From: Diphasiastrum complanatum
Taxonomy: Eukaryota > Streptophyta > Lycopodiopsida > Lycopodiales > Lycopodiaceae
DNA length: 64,000 nucleotides
Reading direction: 5' to 3'
NCBI GenBank assembly: GCA_029204225.1
Contig: CM055095.1
Coordinates: 74,083,501 to 74,147,500 of the forward strand
Shown: in pieces, positions 1-10,919 of the stretch
Layout of the letters: each line of letters opens with the position of its first letter
Numbering within the stretch: position 1 is the first letter of the stretch
Notes under the pieces: model-generated
Databases searched by the model: none
The model's input: the letters and a program-made list of their open reading frames with translations, nothing else
What the model was told of the DNA's origin: nothing
Translations under genes and position numbers: made by a program

Positions 1-306
1 TCTCATGCCATTTTGGATCTAAACAAATATTGCTTGTTATCTCTCTAGCTCTCTCTCTCTCTCTCTCTCTCTAACTCATGTTGAGGCTAATGCTCATACA
101 CTGAAATCTTGTATTTTTATTCATTCCTTGATTCATTGCTATTATATTCTGTTGATTAGCATGCTAGATTGTGAATTAGCCATTTCTTCTGTACTAGATT
201 TTGTTGATCAATCTAGAATCAGGTTATAGTGCCAATCACAAAGCTTAATTAAGATCAGTCACTCTTGTGGACATTCCCCACACGTGTGAATTCTGGAAAT
301 TTTGTC
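1..306. other. Non-coding flank with CT microsatellite
   Basis: I see no gene here. A (CT)n run lies at about 50-72, and a perfect G-box palindrome CACACGTGTG at 279-288 resembles those inside the LTRs of this window, so the stretch may be decayed retroelement sequence. The recognisable copia homology of element B starts at about 307. Confidence 0.5.
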
Positions 307-818
307 AAGATGTGAAAGATGATGAGCCTTTCCTTTGATCACCTTGACCATCATAGGTGAGCCTCAATGGCTCGGTCTTTGTCCTTGTGGATCTCCTTGG
401 AGTTCTTGGAGTTCTTGCATCTTGAGGTGGATCCTCAAGTTCTTCTTCACTTGGAAGCTCCTCCTCCATCCAAGAATGATCCTTGGCATCAAGATGATTA
501 GTAGCATTATCATCCAATTCACAAGTTTGTCCTTCATAAAAAATAACATCCCTACCCACTATCACCTTGCTAGTGATGGGATTGAAGACTCTAAAAACTT
601 TACTATTCTCACCATATCTCACAAAGATGCCTTTGATGGAGATTACATCATCCTTCTTCCTTGTATCCATGGATTGGTGTACATAGCAAATGGATCCAAA
701 AACTTTGAGATCCTTGAGATTGGGCTTCTCTCCAAATAGAGCTTCAAATGGTGTGATTCCTCCATTGGCTTGGTTGAGCAATCTATTGCACAAATAATTA
801 GCACAAGTTATTGCTTCA
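307..818 (-). pseudogene. Copia element B, integrase C-terminal (SH3-like) part
   Basis: The minus strand reads the region just after a copia integrase core: ITPFEALFGEKPNLKDLKVFG, then GYGENSK-like and SKVIVGRDVIFYEG motifs, then an acidic linker with TPRTPRRSTR. It closely matches the same region of element D (about 53770-54240). It stops exactly at 818, where element A begins, and resumes at 5723 in the same orientation. The RT, RNase H and 3' LTR of B are missing because homology ends at about 307. This is one half of a broken element, not a separate gene. Confidence 0.9.
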
Positions 819-1545
819 TGTGAGAAATTGGCAAAAATCTAGCTTGGTATTTTTTATGATAGAAGTTTGTAAGTGAATCTCACATGTGTGGAGGATGTTC
901 CCACGTGTGGAGAATTGTAAAGTAAATCAAAATGTTTGATATATGGGTCTCATATAATTTCATAGTCAAGCATTTAGGTGTAGGATGTTGATAGGGTCAA
1001 ATTTGGCATAGATGGCAAATTATCCATTTCCACTTGTAATGCCACTATTGAGCCAAAATAGAGTAGGAGGCCAAACTTGTGCCAATTAGAGTGTAGACAA
1101 GTGTAATGCTTTTGTTTGATGAATTTTAAGAGGTCCAATAGGATTTAGAGGTGGCAAAGTGTGATCCAATTATAGTTAAGCATAGTGGTAGCTCATGAAT
1201 CTACTAGTATCATTGTACTCCCGATTTGGATCTAATTGATTTTGAGATTGAGTGGATTTTGAGTGTCATTGAATTTCTAGCTTTCTCTCTCTACCCGAGA
1301 GCTCATGATGGTTTTTCTCTCTCTACCCGAGGAGAGCAGCTTGTTTTTACTTAGAATACTTTTGGAACACTTCCCACACGTGTGAGTGAGAGTTGGAAGT
1401 GAATGAATGCATGTAGTAGTGTGTTTTTGCCATAGAATCAAAGATAGATCTTGAATCTCAATCTAATCTTGATCTTGGTGCATCTACACACCTTAGGAGA
1501 TCACAAGTACATGTTGTGGACAGTTCATACGTGTGAAATTCAACA
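819..1545 (+). repeat. 5' LTR of element A
   Basis: Starts TG and ends CA. It contains a perfect CACACGTGTG palindrome at 1375-1384 and degenerate copies near both ends, plus CT-rich blocks around CTCTCTCTACCCGAG. It matches 4995-5722 over its whole length with one extra base in the latter. It should hold the promoter of the element. Confidence 0.95.
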
Positions 1546-1557
1546 TGGTATCAGAGC
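1546..1557 (+). other. Primer-binding site of element A
   Basis: TGGTATCAGAGC directly abuts the LTR end. This is the standard plant copia primer site, complementary to the 3' end of initiator tRNA-Met. Confidence 0.9.
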
Positions 1558-2295
1558 CTACCTAAGGCTACCATGCATTTTGATCGATCTAAGTGAAAAC
1601 TTTTCATCAATCTTGAACTAGGAATTGTCAAGGCCCATTTTCCTAGCTATCTTGTTCAATTTTGGATCAAAAGAGATCAAAAGGACATTGATTGGGTCTG
1701 ACCTGGAACTGTACAGAATCAGGTGCTCAGACACGTGCATCCAATTTCAGTTTGGGAGTTCTCTTTCATGTTTGATCCAAAAATCTTGCTAGATAGCTTG
1801 TTTTGAAACTATTTTTGTGTAGTTTTTGATGCAATCAGTTTCATTCCATTTGGTTGAGCCAATCAAAAGTTATAAGATTTTGAAGAGGGTTAGGTAGGGC
1901 ACCTAGACCTTGGTGGACACATTTGGTTTGGTCAAGAGATTGCTTGTTTGATCCAAAATCACAGTTGAATGCTTACCAATCTCATCTATATGTGATCTAG
2001 GCACTGTTTTGAGATCTTAGCCATTTAGTTTCATGCAATATCATTGTATTTGAGTCAAATTTGGTTTCTTAGTGTATTTCACACCTGCTAAGAGTGTTTG
2101 ATCCTAACTTTGCCCATACTCTATCATTTGATGTGAAGTAGATCTAGTTTTGGAGAAATTGAGATAGCTAGTGAGAATCATCTCACAGTTTGTTGCAAGA
2201 TCTTGCATAGGAGATGGTAGCACACCATTATTGGATCCTATAGTGAGAGAGAAGCAACATTTTTTGTTCGTCACTTTTATTTATCTCAACTTTAC

Positions 2296-4871
2296 ATGAC
2301 TTCAATGAGTTCATACTTGTTGCAACCAAGTGAGAGATTGTCTACTTCCAATTATTCAATATGGAAGTTGAGGATGGATTCCATCTTGATACTCCAAGAT
2401 GTGATAGAATTGTACTTGGGATTGAGGAGGAGCCTCAAGTCCTTCAAGAAGTACAAAAATACAAGAAGAGAGCTAGGATGGCTCTCCACTACATTAAGAT
2501 GAATGTCTCTAATGAGATATTGAGGGAGATTGGTGATTATTCTACATCCAAGGAAGCTTGGGATTGTCTCAAGTCCATCTATGAGGCTAAGAACACCTCT
2601 AGGCTCCTCACTCTTAGAAATCAAATCTTCCAAAGTAGTCAAAAGAGTGATGAGAGTGCATGTAATTATGTTTTGAGAGTCAAGGATATTCATAGGGAGC
2701 TTGCATGTATTGGTGACTCAATCAATCAAAGTGAGCTAGTCCAAGTCATTCTCAATGGCTTGGGAGATGAATATGACAACCTTGTCCAATCCTATGCCAT
2801 TAAGGAGGAGCTACCAAGTTTGGAGGCCCTTCAAAGTGTGATTATTTCTGAAGAATTAAGACAAGAGTACAAACTCTTGAGGATGGACAAGCTATCACTC
2901 AATTATGATGATGGCAAAGTTCTATTTGCCAAGCACAAAGAGAGGAGTAAGAAGAAACACCATCACTTCTCTAATGACAAAGCTAAAGACCAAGATGGAG
3001 AGGAGGAGGAGGATACCTCTCATGCTTCTACTTCAAATCTCAAGAAGAAGAAGATCAAGTGCTTTTATTGTGGCAAGAAAGGCCATTATGCCACCAATTG
3101 CTTCAAGAAGAAGAATCAGCTCAATCAAGCCAACATCACCAATGAGAAAGAAGACTATATTGCAAGTGATGGAGAATGCTCTCTTATGGCATCAAGCTTC
3201 TCCTCTTCCACCTTCAACAAGGATGACTCATGGTATATTGATAGTGGAGCATCTTCACATATGTGTGGCTCCAAGCACTTTTTTTCATCTATTATGCCTT
3301 ATGATGGAGTCAAGAAGACCATATACATTGCAAGCAAGCATGAGTGCAATATTGAAGGAGTAGGGATTATTCCCTTGAAGCTTGCATCTTCTAAAGATCT
3401 CTTTCTCAACAATGTTCTTTTTGTCCCAAAGCTTGAAAAGAACATCTTAAGTGTTGGCCAACTTCTTGATAGTGGCTTTGATGTCAATTTCAATATTTAC
3501 AATTGTGTGATTAAGAAGGATGGTGAGATCCTTGCATATGGATCAAGATTTGAAGGCATCTACAAATTGGATCCAAGTGAGAGTGCAAACTCTCTTGATG
3601 TTTCTTATATGTCCAATATTTCAAAGGAGGATGATCACACGAGATGCACATATCTTCTCTCTTCAAGTATTATGGTGTATGATTATTCCTTATTATTCAA
3701 AGCATATGTTGAGAAGAAATTCTCATTGAAGATCAAAGCTTTGAGGAGTATTGGAGCTCTTGAAGGAATAGCACCATATGAAGTTTTATTCAAGATGAAG
3801 CCTAAGGTTGATCACCTTAGTGAACTTGGTAGTGCTTGCTTTGCACATATTCCCTTGGAAACAAGAAGGAAGGATGATCCAAGCTCATGGATCATAATTG
3901 GATACTTATCCATCAAGGAGGCCTTTAGTGTCTTTACACTCTCTATTTCAAAAGTGATTGTGAATAGAGATGTCACATTGCATGAAGATTCAATCTTGGA
4001 AGTGACCGAGATCAAGGCTTCTCAAGAAGCATCACAAGTTATCTTTTTTGAAGGTATTCAAGTTATGATGGGGCCAAGGTGTGAGGAGGAGTTTCTTCTT
4101 CATATGATTTCAAGAAGATCTTCAAGATGCATGGCCGAGTCTTTATGGCTCACCTTACATGGCAAAGAGGGGCATCTTTCATGTTGTATCTACTACAACA
4201 CATTCATATATGCTTCGCTTCCTTTGCTTGAAATGCTATCTTGCTTCATTGAATTTTTTGGATCTCAAAGTTCAAGAAAAGCTATACTAGTTTTGTATGA
4301 TGCTTATGGTATGGACATGTTTCTTGTCATTATTGACTTAGATGTGTTTCCAATACTTTTTGAAAGCAAGATATTGTATTGTCAAAAGTATGCTCTTGGT
4401 TCTAGTAAGAACAAGATTGAGCTTGGTACTCACTTTTTTGAAAATCATGTTTTCACATGTTTTGAGACAAATTGTAAACTCCTCTTGAGATTAAGTGAAG
4501 CATCCAAAGTGGACACTTACATCCTTGAGAGAGTAACTAGCCTAAAAAAGATCAAGATAGTCTTTGATATCAAGATTAGATCCATCATGGATATAGTTCA
4601 TTGTATGTGGACTAGTCAAGCTAGAAAGCATAATCTTGATAATCATCATTGTTTCACATCTTATGATCTTGATCTCCATGATCCTTATGAGGCTTGGAAG
4701 CCTCATATTTCTCTATTTATGGTGCATCCATCATGCAAGTGGAACTTTCAAAGCAAAGATCATCATCAAGCATGGAGGAAGCCCATGATCATAGTGGCAT
4801 ATTGGTGGAGCACTCTTCAAAGGCATTGGCAAGAGATCTCTACCAAAGAGATCTTATCATGGATATGGTGA
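2296..4871 (+). CDS. Gag-protease with remodelled pol, element A
   Basis: The natural start is at 2296 (MTSMSSYLLQ). A one-base shift near 2416 separates this start from the long frame that stays open to 4871. Gag covers the first ~230 residues, followed by a zinc knuckle CFYCGKKGHYATNC (from about 3060) and an aspartic protease motif WYIDSGASSHMC (about 3230). The pol part is then internally deleted. The GAG-pre-integrase His/Cys region and the D-D-E core are gone (ALRSDGGG of element C is ALRSIG here, running straight into the SH3-like region). The RT motif YVDD and RNase H are also gone. Even so, about 450 codons after the protease remain open and end KEILSWIW. The C-terminal section resembles that of element E. 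Gag and protease may work; pol cannot. Confidence 0.75.
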
Positions 4872-4994
4872 GGGTGCTGCTATGATGGATCCCTTGGCTG
4901 ATCTTCACTTCTTATGCATAACAAAGGATCCACTCAAAAAGATTTACAAACTTCTCAAGTGATCTAGTACCTTTCCAAGCTATTTTTTGAGGAG

Positions 4995-5722
4995 TGTGAG
5001 AAATTGGCAAAAATCTAGCTTGGTATTTTTTATGATAGAAGTTTGTAAGTGAATATCACATGTGTGGAGGATGTTCCCATGTGTGGAGAATTGTAAAGTA
5101 AATCAAAATGTTTGATATAGGGGTCTCATAGAATTTCATAGTCAAGCATTTAGGTGTAGGATGTTGATAGGGTCAAATTTGGCATAGATGGCAAATTATC
5201 CATTTCCACTTGTAATGCCACTATTGAGCCAAAATAGAGTAGGAGGCCAAACTTGTGCCAATTAGAGTGTAGACAAGTGTAATGCTTTTGTTTGATGAAG
5301 TTTAAGAGGTCCAATAGGATTTAGAGGTGGCAAAGTGTGATCCAATTATAGTTAAGCATAGTGGTAGCTCATGAATCTACTAGTATCATTGTACTCCCGA
5401 TTTGGATCTAATTGATTTTGAGATTGAGTGGATTTTGAGTGTCATTGAATTTCTAGCTTTCTCTCTCTACCCGAGAGCTCATGATGGTTTTTCTCTCTCT
5501 ACCCGAGGAGAGCACCTTGTTTTTACTTAGAATACTTTTGGAACACTTCCCACAAGTGTGAGTGAGAGTTGGAAGTGAATGAATGCATGTAGTAGTGTGT
5601 TTTTGGCCATAGAATCAAAGATAGATCTTGAATCTCAATGTAATCTTGATCTTGGTGCATCTACACACCTTAGGAGATCACAAGTACATGTTGTGGACAG
5701 TCCACACGTGTGAAATTCAACA
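4995..5722 (+). repeat. 3' LTR of element A
   Basis: 728 bp, the partner of 819-1545. It is preceded by the purine run at 4986-4994 and followed by the CTTCA duplication and the interrupted integrase sequence of element B. Confidence 0.95.
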
Positions 5723-7631
5723 CTTCACCCCAAAGTGGTTTGGGTAGAGAAGCTTCTAGCCTTAAGGCCTTAGCAACAAAGAGATCTATTTCTACTCTCA
5801 CTCACTCCATTTTGTTGAGGGGTGTAAGGACATGACAACTCTCTCTTTATGCCATTAGAGCTACAAAAGTCAATCAACTTATTGGATATATATTCACCTC
5901 CATTATTACTTCTTAATACCTTAATCTTGGTACTAAGTTGATTTTGTACCAAAGTCTTACAAAAGAATCAAACACCATAGATTTGTTAGACAAGAGGTAC
6001 ATCCAACTTTATCTAGAATAGTCACCAGTGAAGATTCATAGTACTTGGCACCACCATTAGACTCATGTGAAAAACTATGAACATCCGAATGGATGATCTC
6101 AAGAGGAGTGCTTGCTCTAGTTGTAGATCTTGAGAAGGGTAATTTGTGAGCCTTTGAGATGCTACACGCTTCACATATCTTCCCACACTTTGACAAATGC
6201 TTGGGGAGGCCGAGTGCAAGCTCCTTTGCACACATAGTTTCCATGGCTTTGTAGTTGGGGTGACCCATCCTTTTGTGCCATAGCTCCACCTTTGAGATCT
6301 CCACCGCTGCTAAATTCACACTCTCCACTGCAATATTAGCATCAAGCTTAAATAATCTACCTTGCTTAAATCCTTTAGCTATAAATTCATCATTTCTAAG
6401 GATGGATAAAACTCCATGCTTAAATTGTACATCAAGGCCATTGTCCATTAATTGGCCAACACTAAGCAGATTCTTGGTTAACTTAGGAGCATAAAGAACA
6501 TTCTCAAGATTCATCCTTTTGGATGATCCAACATACAATGGAATTGTTCCTATTCCACTTATCTTACATTCTTGACTACTTGCTGTATAGATAGATCTAT
6601 GTACATCATTATAAGAAAGTAAAGTAGAGAAAATGTCCTTTTGATATGATATGCCAGCCCCACTATCAATCCACCAAGAATCATTGGTGTTGCTCTTGGA
6701 TGATGGAGGTTTGTTGGAAACCATCAAGGATGATTTTTTTTCATCCTCCTCCTCCTTATGTGCAATGTTGCTTCTCTTGTGCCTTCTTCTTCTTGAGACA
6801 TTCTGATGCAAAATGTCCTTTCTTTCCACAGAAAAAACATTTGAACTTGGACTTGTCCTCGATCTTGTCCTTTGAGCTTGAGGTATCATCCTGCTCCTTG
6901 GTCTCCTTGAAGTGCTTCTTCTTTCCATTGGTTTTCTTCTTGCCTTTGAATGAGAAATCGGCTTTCTCATCAACATCCTGCAAAGACATTGAGTTCATTT
7001 TTGCATTGGTGTGCATCATCCTACACTCTTCAGCCACTAATACACTATGAAGCATTTCTATAATGGGCAAAGTGTCTTGGATTGCAAAGCTTTGGACCAA
7101 ATTTGTAAAGCTACTTCCTAGACCATTGAGAAAAATTTGTACAAGCTCTCCATCCTGAATCTTCTCTCCAATGGAAGCCAACTCCCTATTTAGAGATTTG
7201 ATTCTTAGCACATAATCTTGTGCACTCTCCTCACTTCTTCTCATGCTTTACAAAATCTGATTTCTAAGCATAAGCAGATTCATAAATTGACTTTAAAGAC
7301 TCCCAAGCCTCTTTAGCACTAGGACAAGCTGATACTTCTCTCAACAAATCATTGCTTACATTCATCTTTACACAGTGAAGTGCAAGCCTAGATTTCCTCT
7401 TGTATTTAGCTAACTCATGTGCACCTAGAGGTTCATCTTCATCATCAATTAGAAACTCATAAAGGTCTTGGAGCACCATAAGTGACTCCATCCTAACCTT
7501 CCAAATTGAATAATTAGTAGAATTTATTCTCTCACTAGCTTCTAGAAGGTAAGCTCCAATAGATTTCATCTTACTAGTGAATTCTACACACAAGAAATAG
7601 ATTGGTTTGACTTGAAACTCACAAAGGTTTC
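5723..7631 (-). pseudogene. Copia element B, gag-protease-integrase part
   Basis: Minus-strand continuation of element B. From right to left it encodes the Gag start (MKSIGAYLLEASERINS, about 7570), UBN2-type Gag, the zinc knuckle CFFCGKKGHFASEC (about 6830), a damaged protease motif (WWIDSGAGISYQKD, normally DSGANSHM), the GAG-pre-integrase motif WHKRMGHPNYKAM, and integrase up to TPQQNGVSE. Frameshifts near 5955, 6750 and 7250 break it. Homology to element D ends at about 7631, before any LTR, so the 5' LTR is absent. Confidence 0.9.
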
Positions 7632-9424
7632 AAGAGAAGATCATGTATTTGCTATTTGTACACATCTTGGCCTCCAACAAGATAACTTTGGTGAACAAGC
7701 AATGAGAGCGTACATAATCAATTTGGTGAATAGACTCAAGCACAAAAGAGCAATGTAATTTATTCATTTGTTTTACCATTTTGGCAGATGACATTCACAT
7801 ATAAAAATACTTGTTGGATAACTTCTATTGATCGTCACTTTTACATTGGTTTTTCACTTTAGATACTCATGACTATTTAAGGAAAAAAGTGTGCACTATG
7901 AAATAAATTTTTTGAACATTATAGGTTATTTGTTTCAATGTATCTTTGCAATGATTGTAGCATTAATTGTAGATAATACTAGCACAATATAAATATCATG
8001 TAAAAGAAAATGGTTTTTATATTTGTATATATTTTCTTGTGTAAATTGTACAATGTTTGGATGAATCTATATTCACATTCTACAATGTTTAGAAATAAGT
8101 TATGCTTGTGTTGATGTAAATGCTATCACCTGAAATTGATAAGTCTAGTATGCTTGCATAATATACAAGATTCAACATTAAAAAAAATTGCCCATTAAAA
8201 TTACATGATAATATATTTAGGCAATTGAAAGTACATGATTCAAGGAAGAGTTATTTCTAAACATAGAGAAAAAATTGTAAGTCAAGCATGTTGTCAACAA
8301 TAAAAAAAAATAGAAACGCAGTATAATGTTGCATATGAAAAACATCAATTCATTATTCTATAAGGGCATTTTGCAACTACCAAAATAAATTTTCTTTTTT
8401 AAACAAGATTTATCAAATTGAGATATCTTCTTTTTATATTGACAATACATAATTTAAATGAATTTGTTTTCAAAAGATCTATCTAGTTCGACAAAGAAAC
8501 TGCCAATACAAGCATGTTCTCAACAATAAGAATTCGAAATGAATTATGTTATGAAAAACATTTATTCATATTTCTATAATAACACTTAGCAGTTTCCAAA
8601 ATATTAAAAAAGAATCAATATTTGTCAAAGTAATATATCTTCTTCTAAAAATGAGACTTGCAAGAGTCCAAAATTTCCTAAAACTATCTTAGTGGTTAAA
8701 GCTGGTCTAATTACAAGATTTAAACTCAGAAAATTTACGAAAGATCTTTTCTTACTTTTAAGTGAAATTAAAATAGAAAAGAGAAAACTGGTACGAAATT
8801 ATATTGTTTTGGTCAAACACCTTTGATCTGAGTGTGATTCTGAATTAATCAATAATGATGCCATGATCATGTGGTTTTTAGCAGGTCAACCTAAATAGAT
8901 TAGACATGAGCCTAAACATTGATCTGATTATCTATTCTTACAACATGCTATGGACGATGCAATATGGGAGGATGAAGATTTTGATGATGAACCAAGTATT
9001 GGAATGCTGCCATATACAACAGCGGGGCAAACCACTACAACATCCACCACTATTGCATCCACAAATATTGTGGAGGCCTATAATTCCAAATGATCCTAAT
9101 ATTTGTCATATAACATAAATTTTTTGAATTTTTGTACATGTAAATATGCGACAGGGCCTAAATCCATGTAAAGGCCTATTTACATTTTAGAAATTCATAA
9201 TATTAAAGGACTTGCAATGTTTTAAAGCGATGTATGTTTGTTCCCAACCGATGCTCTAACGGTTGGTGAGTGATGCCTAAGCCTTGTGTGCATCTCTATA
9301 AGAGAGTGACACCGGCTAATTTATAACCACACAGATTTTCGTTATCAATAGAGGAGAGAGAGCCAATTTTCCTTATGCTTGTGCATTCATTTTCTCTAAC
9401 TGTTACAACTACACTTCTTATCAG
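7632..9424. other. AT-rich intergenic stretch with one small decayed ORF
   Basis: Mostly AT-rich sequence with no convincing gene. At about 8935-9096 the plus strand reads an acidic tail (AMDDAIWEDEDFDDEPSIGM) ending in VEAYNSK and a stop, preceded by a possible splice acceptor (TTTTTAGCAG, about 8875-8884). It looks like a last exon, perhaps of a transposase, but I cannot name it. The final ~200 bp before element C resemble a decayed LTR end. Confidence is low. Confidence 0.3.
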
Positions 9425-10161
9425 TGTGAAGAATTGAAAAAGATTATCTATGTTAGATATAGGGGTCTTATATTTTTTACATCAAGCATCTAGGTGTAGG
9501 ATGTTGATAGGAATAAATTTGGCATAGATGGCAAATTATGCATTTCCACTTGTATTGCCACTATTGAGCCAAAATAGAGTAAGAGGCTAAACACATGCCA
9601 ATTAGAGTGTAGACAAGTGTAAAGCTTTTGTTTGATGAATTCCAAGAGGTCCAATAGGATTTAGAGGTGGAAACTTGTGAGGTCCAATAGGAAATTGAGG
9701 TGTGCTTGAATATAGTCCAATAGAATTAAGAGGTGCATGGATCAATGGTCCAATAGGATCAAGAGGTGACAAAGTGTGGTCCAATCATAGTTAAGCATAG
9801 TGGTAGCTCGTGGATCTACTAGTATCATTGTACTCCTCATTTTGGATCTAATTGATTTGGTGATTTCATGGATTTTGTGAGTTATTGGATTTCTAGATTT
9901 CTCTCTCTACCCGAGAGCTCATGATGCTTTTTCTCTCTCTACTCAAGGAGAGCAACTTGTTTTTACTTAGATTATTTTTTAAATACTTCCCACACGTGTG
10001 AGTGAGAGTTGGAAGTGATTGAATGCATGTAGTGTGTGTTTTTTGCCATAGAATCAAAGATAGATCTTGAATCTCAATCTACTCTTGATCTTGGTGCATC
10101 TACACACCTTAGGAGATCACAAGTACATGTAGTGGACAATCCACACGTGTGAAATTCAACA
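9425..10161 (+). repeat. 5' LTR of element C
   Basis: 737 bp, the same length as the LTRs of G (22281-23017) and I (32939-33675). It carries perfect CACACGTGTG palindromes at 9991-10000 and 10142-10151. Confidence 0.95.
9649..9785 (+). repeat. 33-bp tandem repeat inside the LTR
   Basis: GTCCAAT recurs at 9649, 9682, 9715, 9748 and 9779, giving steps of 33, 33, 33 and 31 bp. Each unit reads roughly GTCCAATAGGATNNAGAGGTG. The same array is present in the other C-type LTRs, whereas the LTR of element A has about one unit. Because the step is a multiple of three, the complement shows a spurious 60-residue Pro-rich ORF in each copy. Confidence 0.85.
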
Positions 10162-10173
10162 TGGTATCAGAGC
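10162..10173 (+). other. Primer-binding site of element C
   Basis: TGGTATCAGAGC immediately follows the LTR and is complementary to the 3' end of initiator tRNA-Met. Confidence 0.9.
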
Positions 10174-10919
10174 CTACCTAAGGTTACCATGCATTTTGAT
10201 CCATCTAAGTGAAATTTGTTTTCATCAATCTTGAGCTAGAAGTTGTCAAGGACCATTTTCCTAGCTATCTTGTTCAATCTTGGATCAAAAGAGATCAAAA
10301 GGACATTGATTGGGTCTGACCTGGTACTGTACGGAATCAGGTGTTTAGACACGTGTGAGGAACATCCAATTTCAGTTTGGAAGTTCTCTCTCACGCTTGA
10401 TCCATTTATCTTGCTTGATAGCTTGTTTTGAAGCTAATTTTGTCTAGTTTCTGATGCAATCAGTTTCATTCCATTTGGTTGTGCCAATCAAAAGTTATAA
10501 GCTTTTAAAGAGAGTTAGGTAGGGCACCTAGACCTGGGTGGACACATTTGGTTTGGTCAAGAGATTGCTTGTTTGATCCAAAATCACAGTTGAATGCTTA
10601 CCAATCTCATCTATATGTGATCTAGGCACTGTTTTGAGATCTTAGCCATTTTGTTTCATGCAATATCATTGTATTTGAGTCAAATTTGGTTTCTGAGAGT
10701 ACTTCACACTTGCTAAGAGTGTTTGATCCTAACTTTGCCTATACTCCATCATTTGATGTGAAATAGATCTTGTTTTAGAGAGATTTGTGTAGCTAGTGAG
10801 AATCAATTCACAAATAGTTGCAAGATCTTTCATAGGAGGAGATAGTACTCTATTATTGGATCCTATTGAGAGTGTGTAGCAACATTTATTGTTCATCATT
10901 TGAGTTTTCTTCACTTCAA

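Larger units (their letters stand above)
819..5722 (+). mobile_element. Element A: complete, non-autonomous Ty1/copia retrotransposon
   Basis: Complete LTR element. LTRs of 727 and 728 bp (819-1545 and 4995-5722) begin TGTGAGAAATTGG and end TTCAACA. A primer-binding site abuts the 5' LTR, and a purine run TTGAGGAG precedes the 3' LTR. The 5 bp before it (814-818) and after it (5723-5727) are both CTTCA, a perfect target-site duplication. The target was the integrase region of the older element B. By eye the LTRs differ at only about a dozen positions, so the insertion is fairly young. Its single long ORF lacks integrase and RT catalytic cores, so mobility would need enzymes supplied by relatives. 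Confidence 0.95.

Noticed and set aside
2905-3363. Basic Arg/Ser-rich ORFs inside gag regions (also at 11533, 20443, 18713 and 55272)
   Set aside because: Alternative frame of the Lys-rich linker and zinc knuckle of Gag, seen in each copia copy because the underlying frame is conserved.
9602-9784. 60-residue Pro-rich antisense ORF, repeated at 15100, 22658 and 33116
   Set aside because: It is the complement of the 33-bp tandem array in C-family LTRs. The repeat length is a multiple of three, so the frame stays open by chance, and it recurs only because the LTR recurs.
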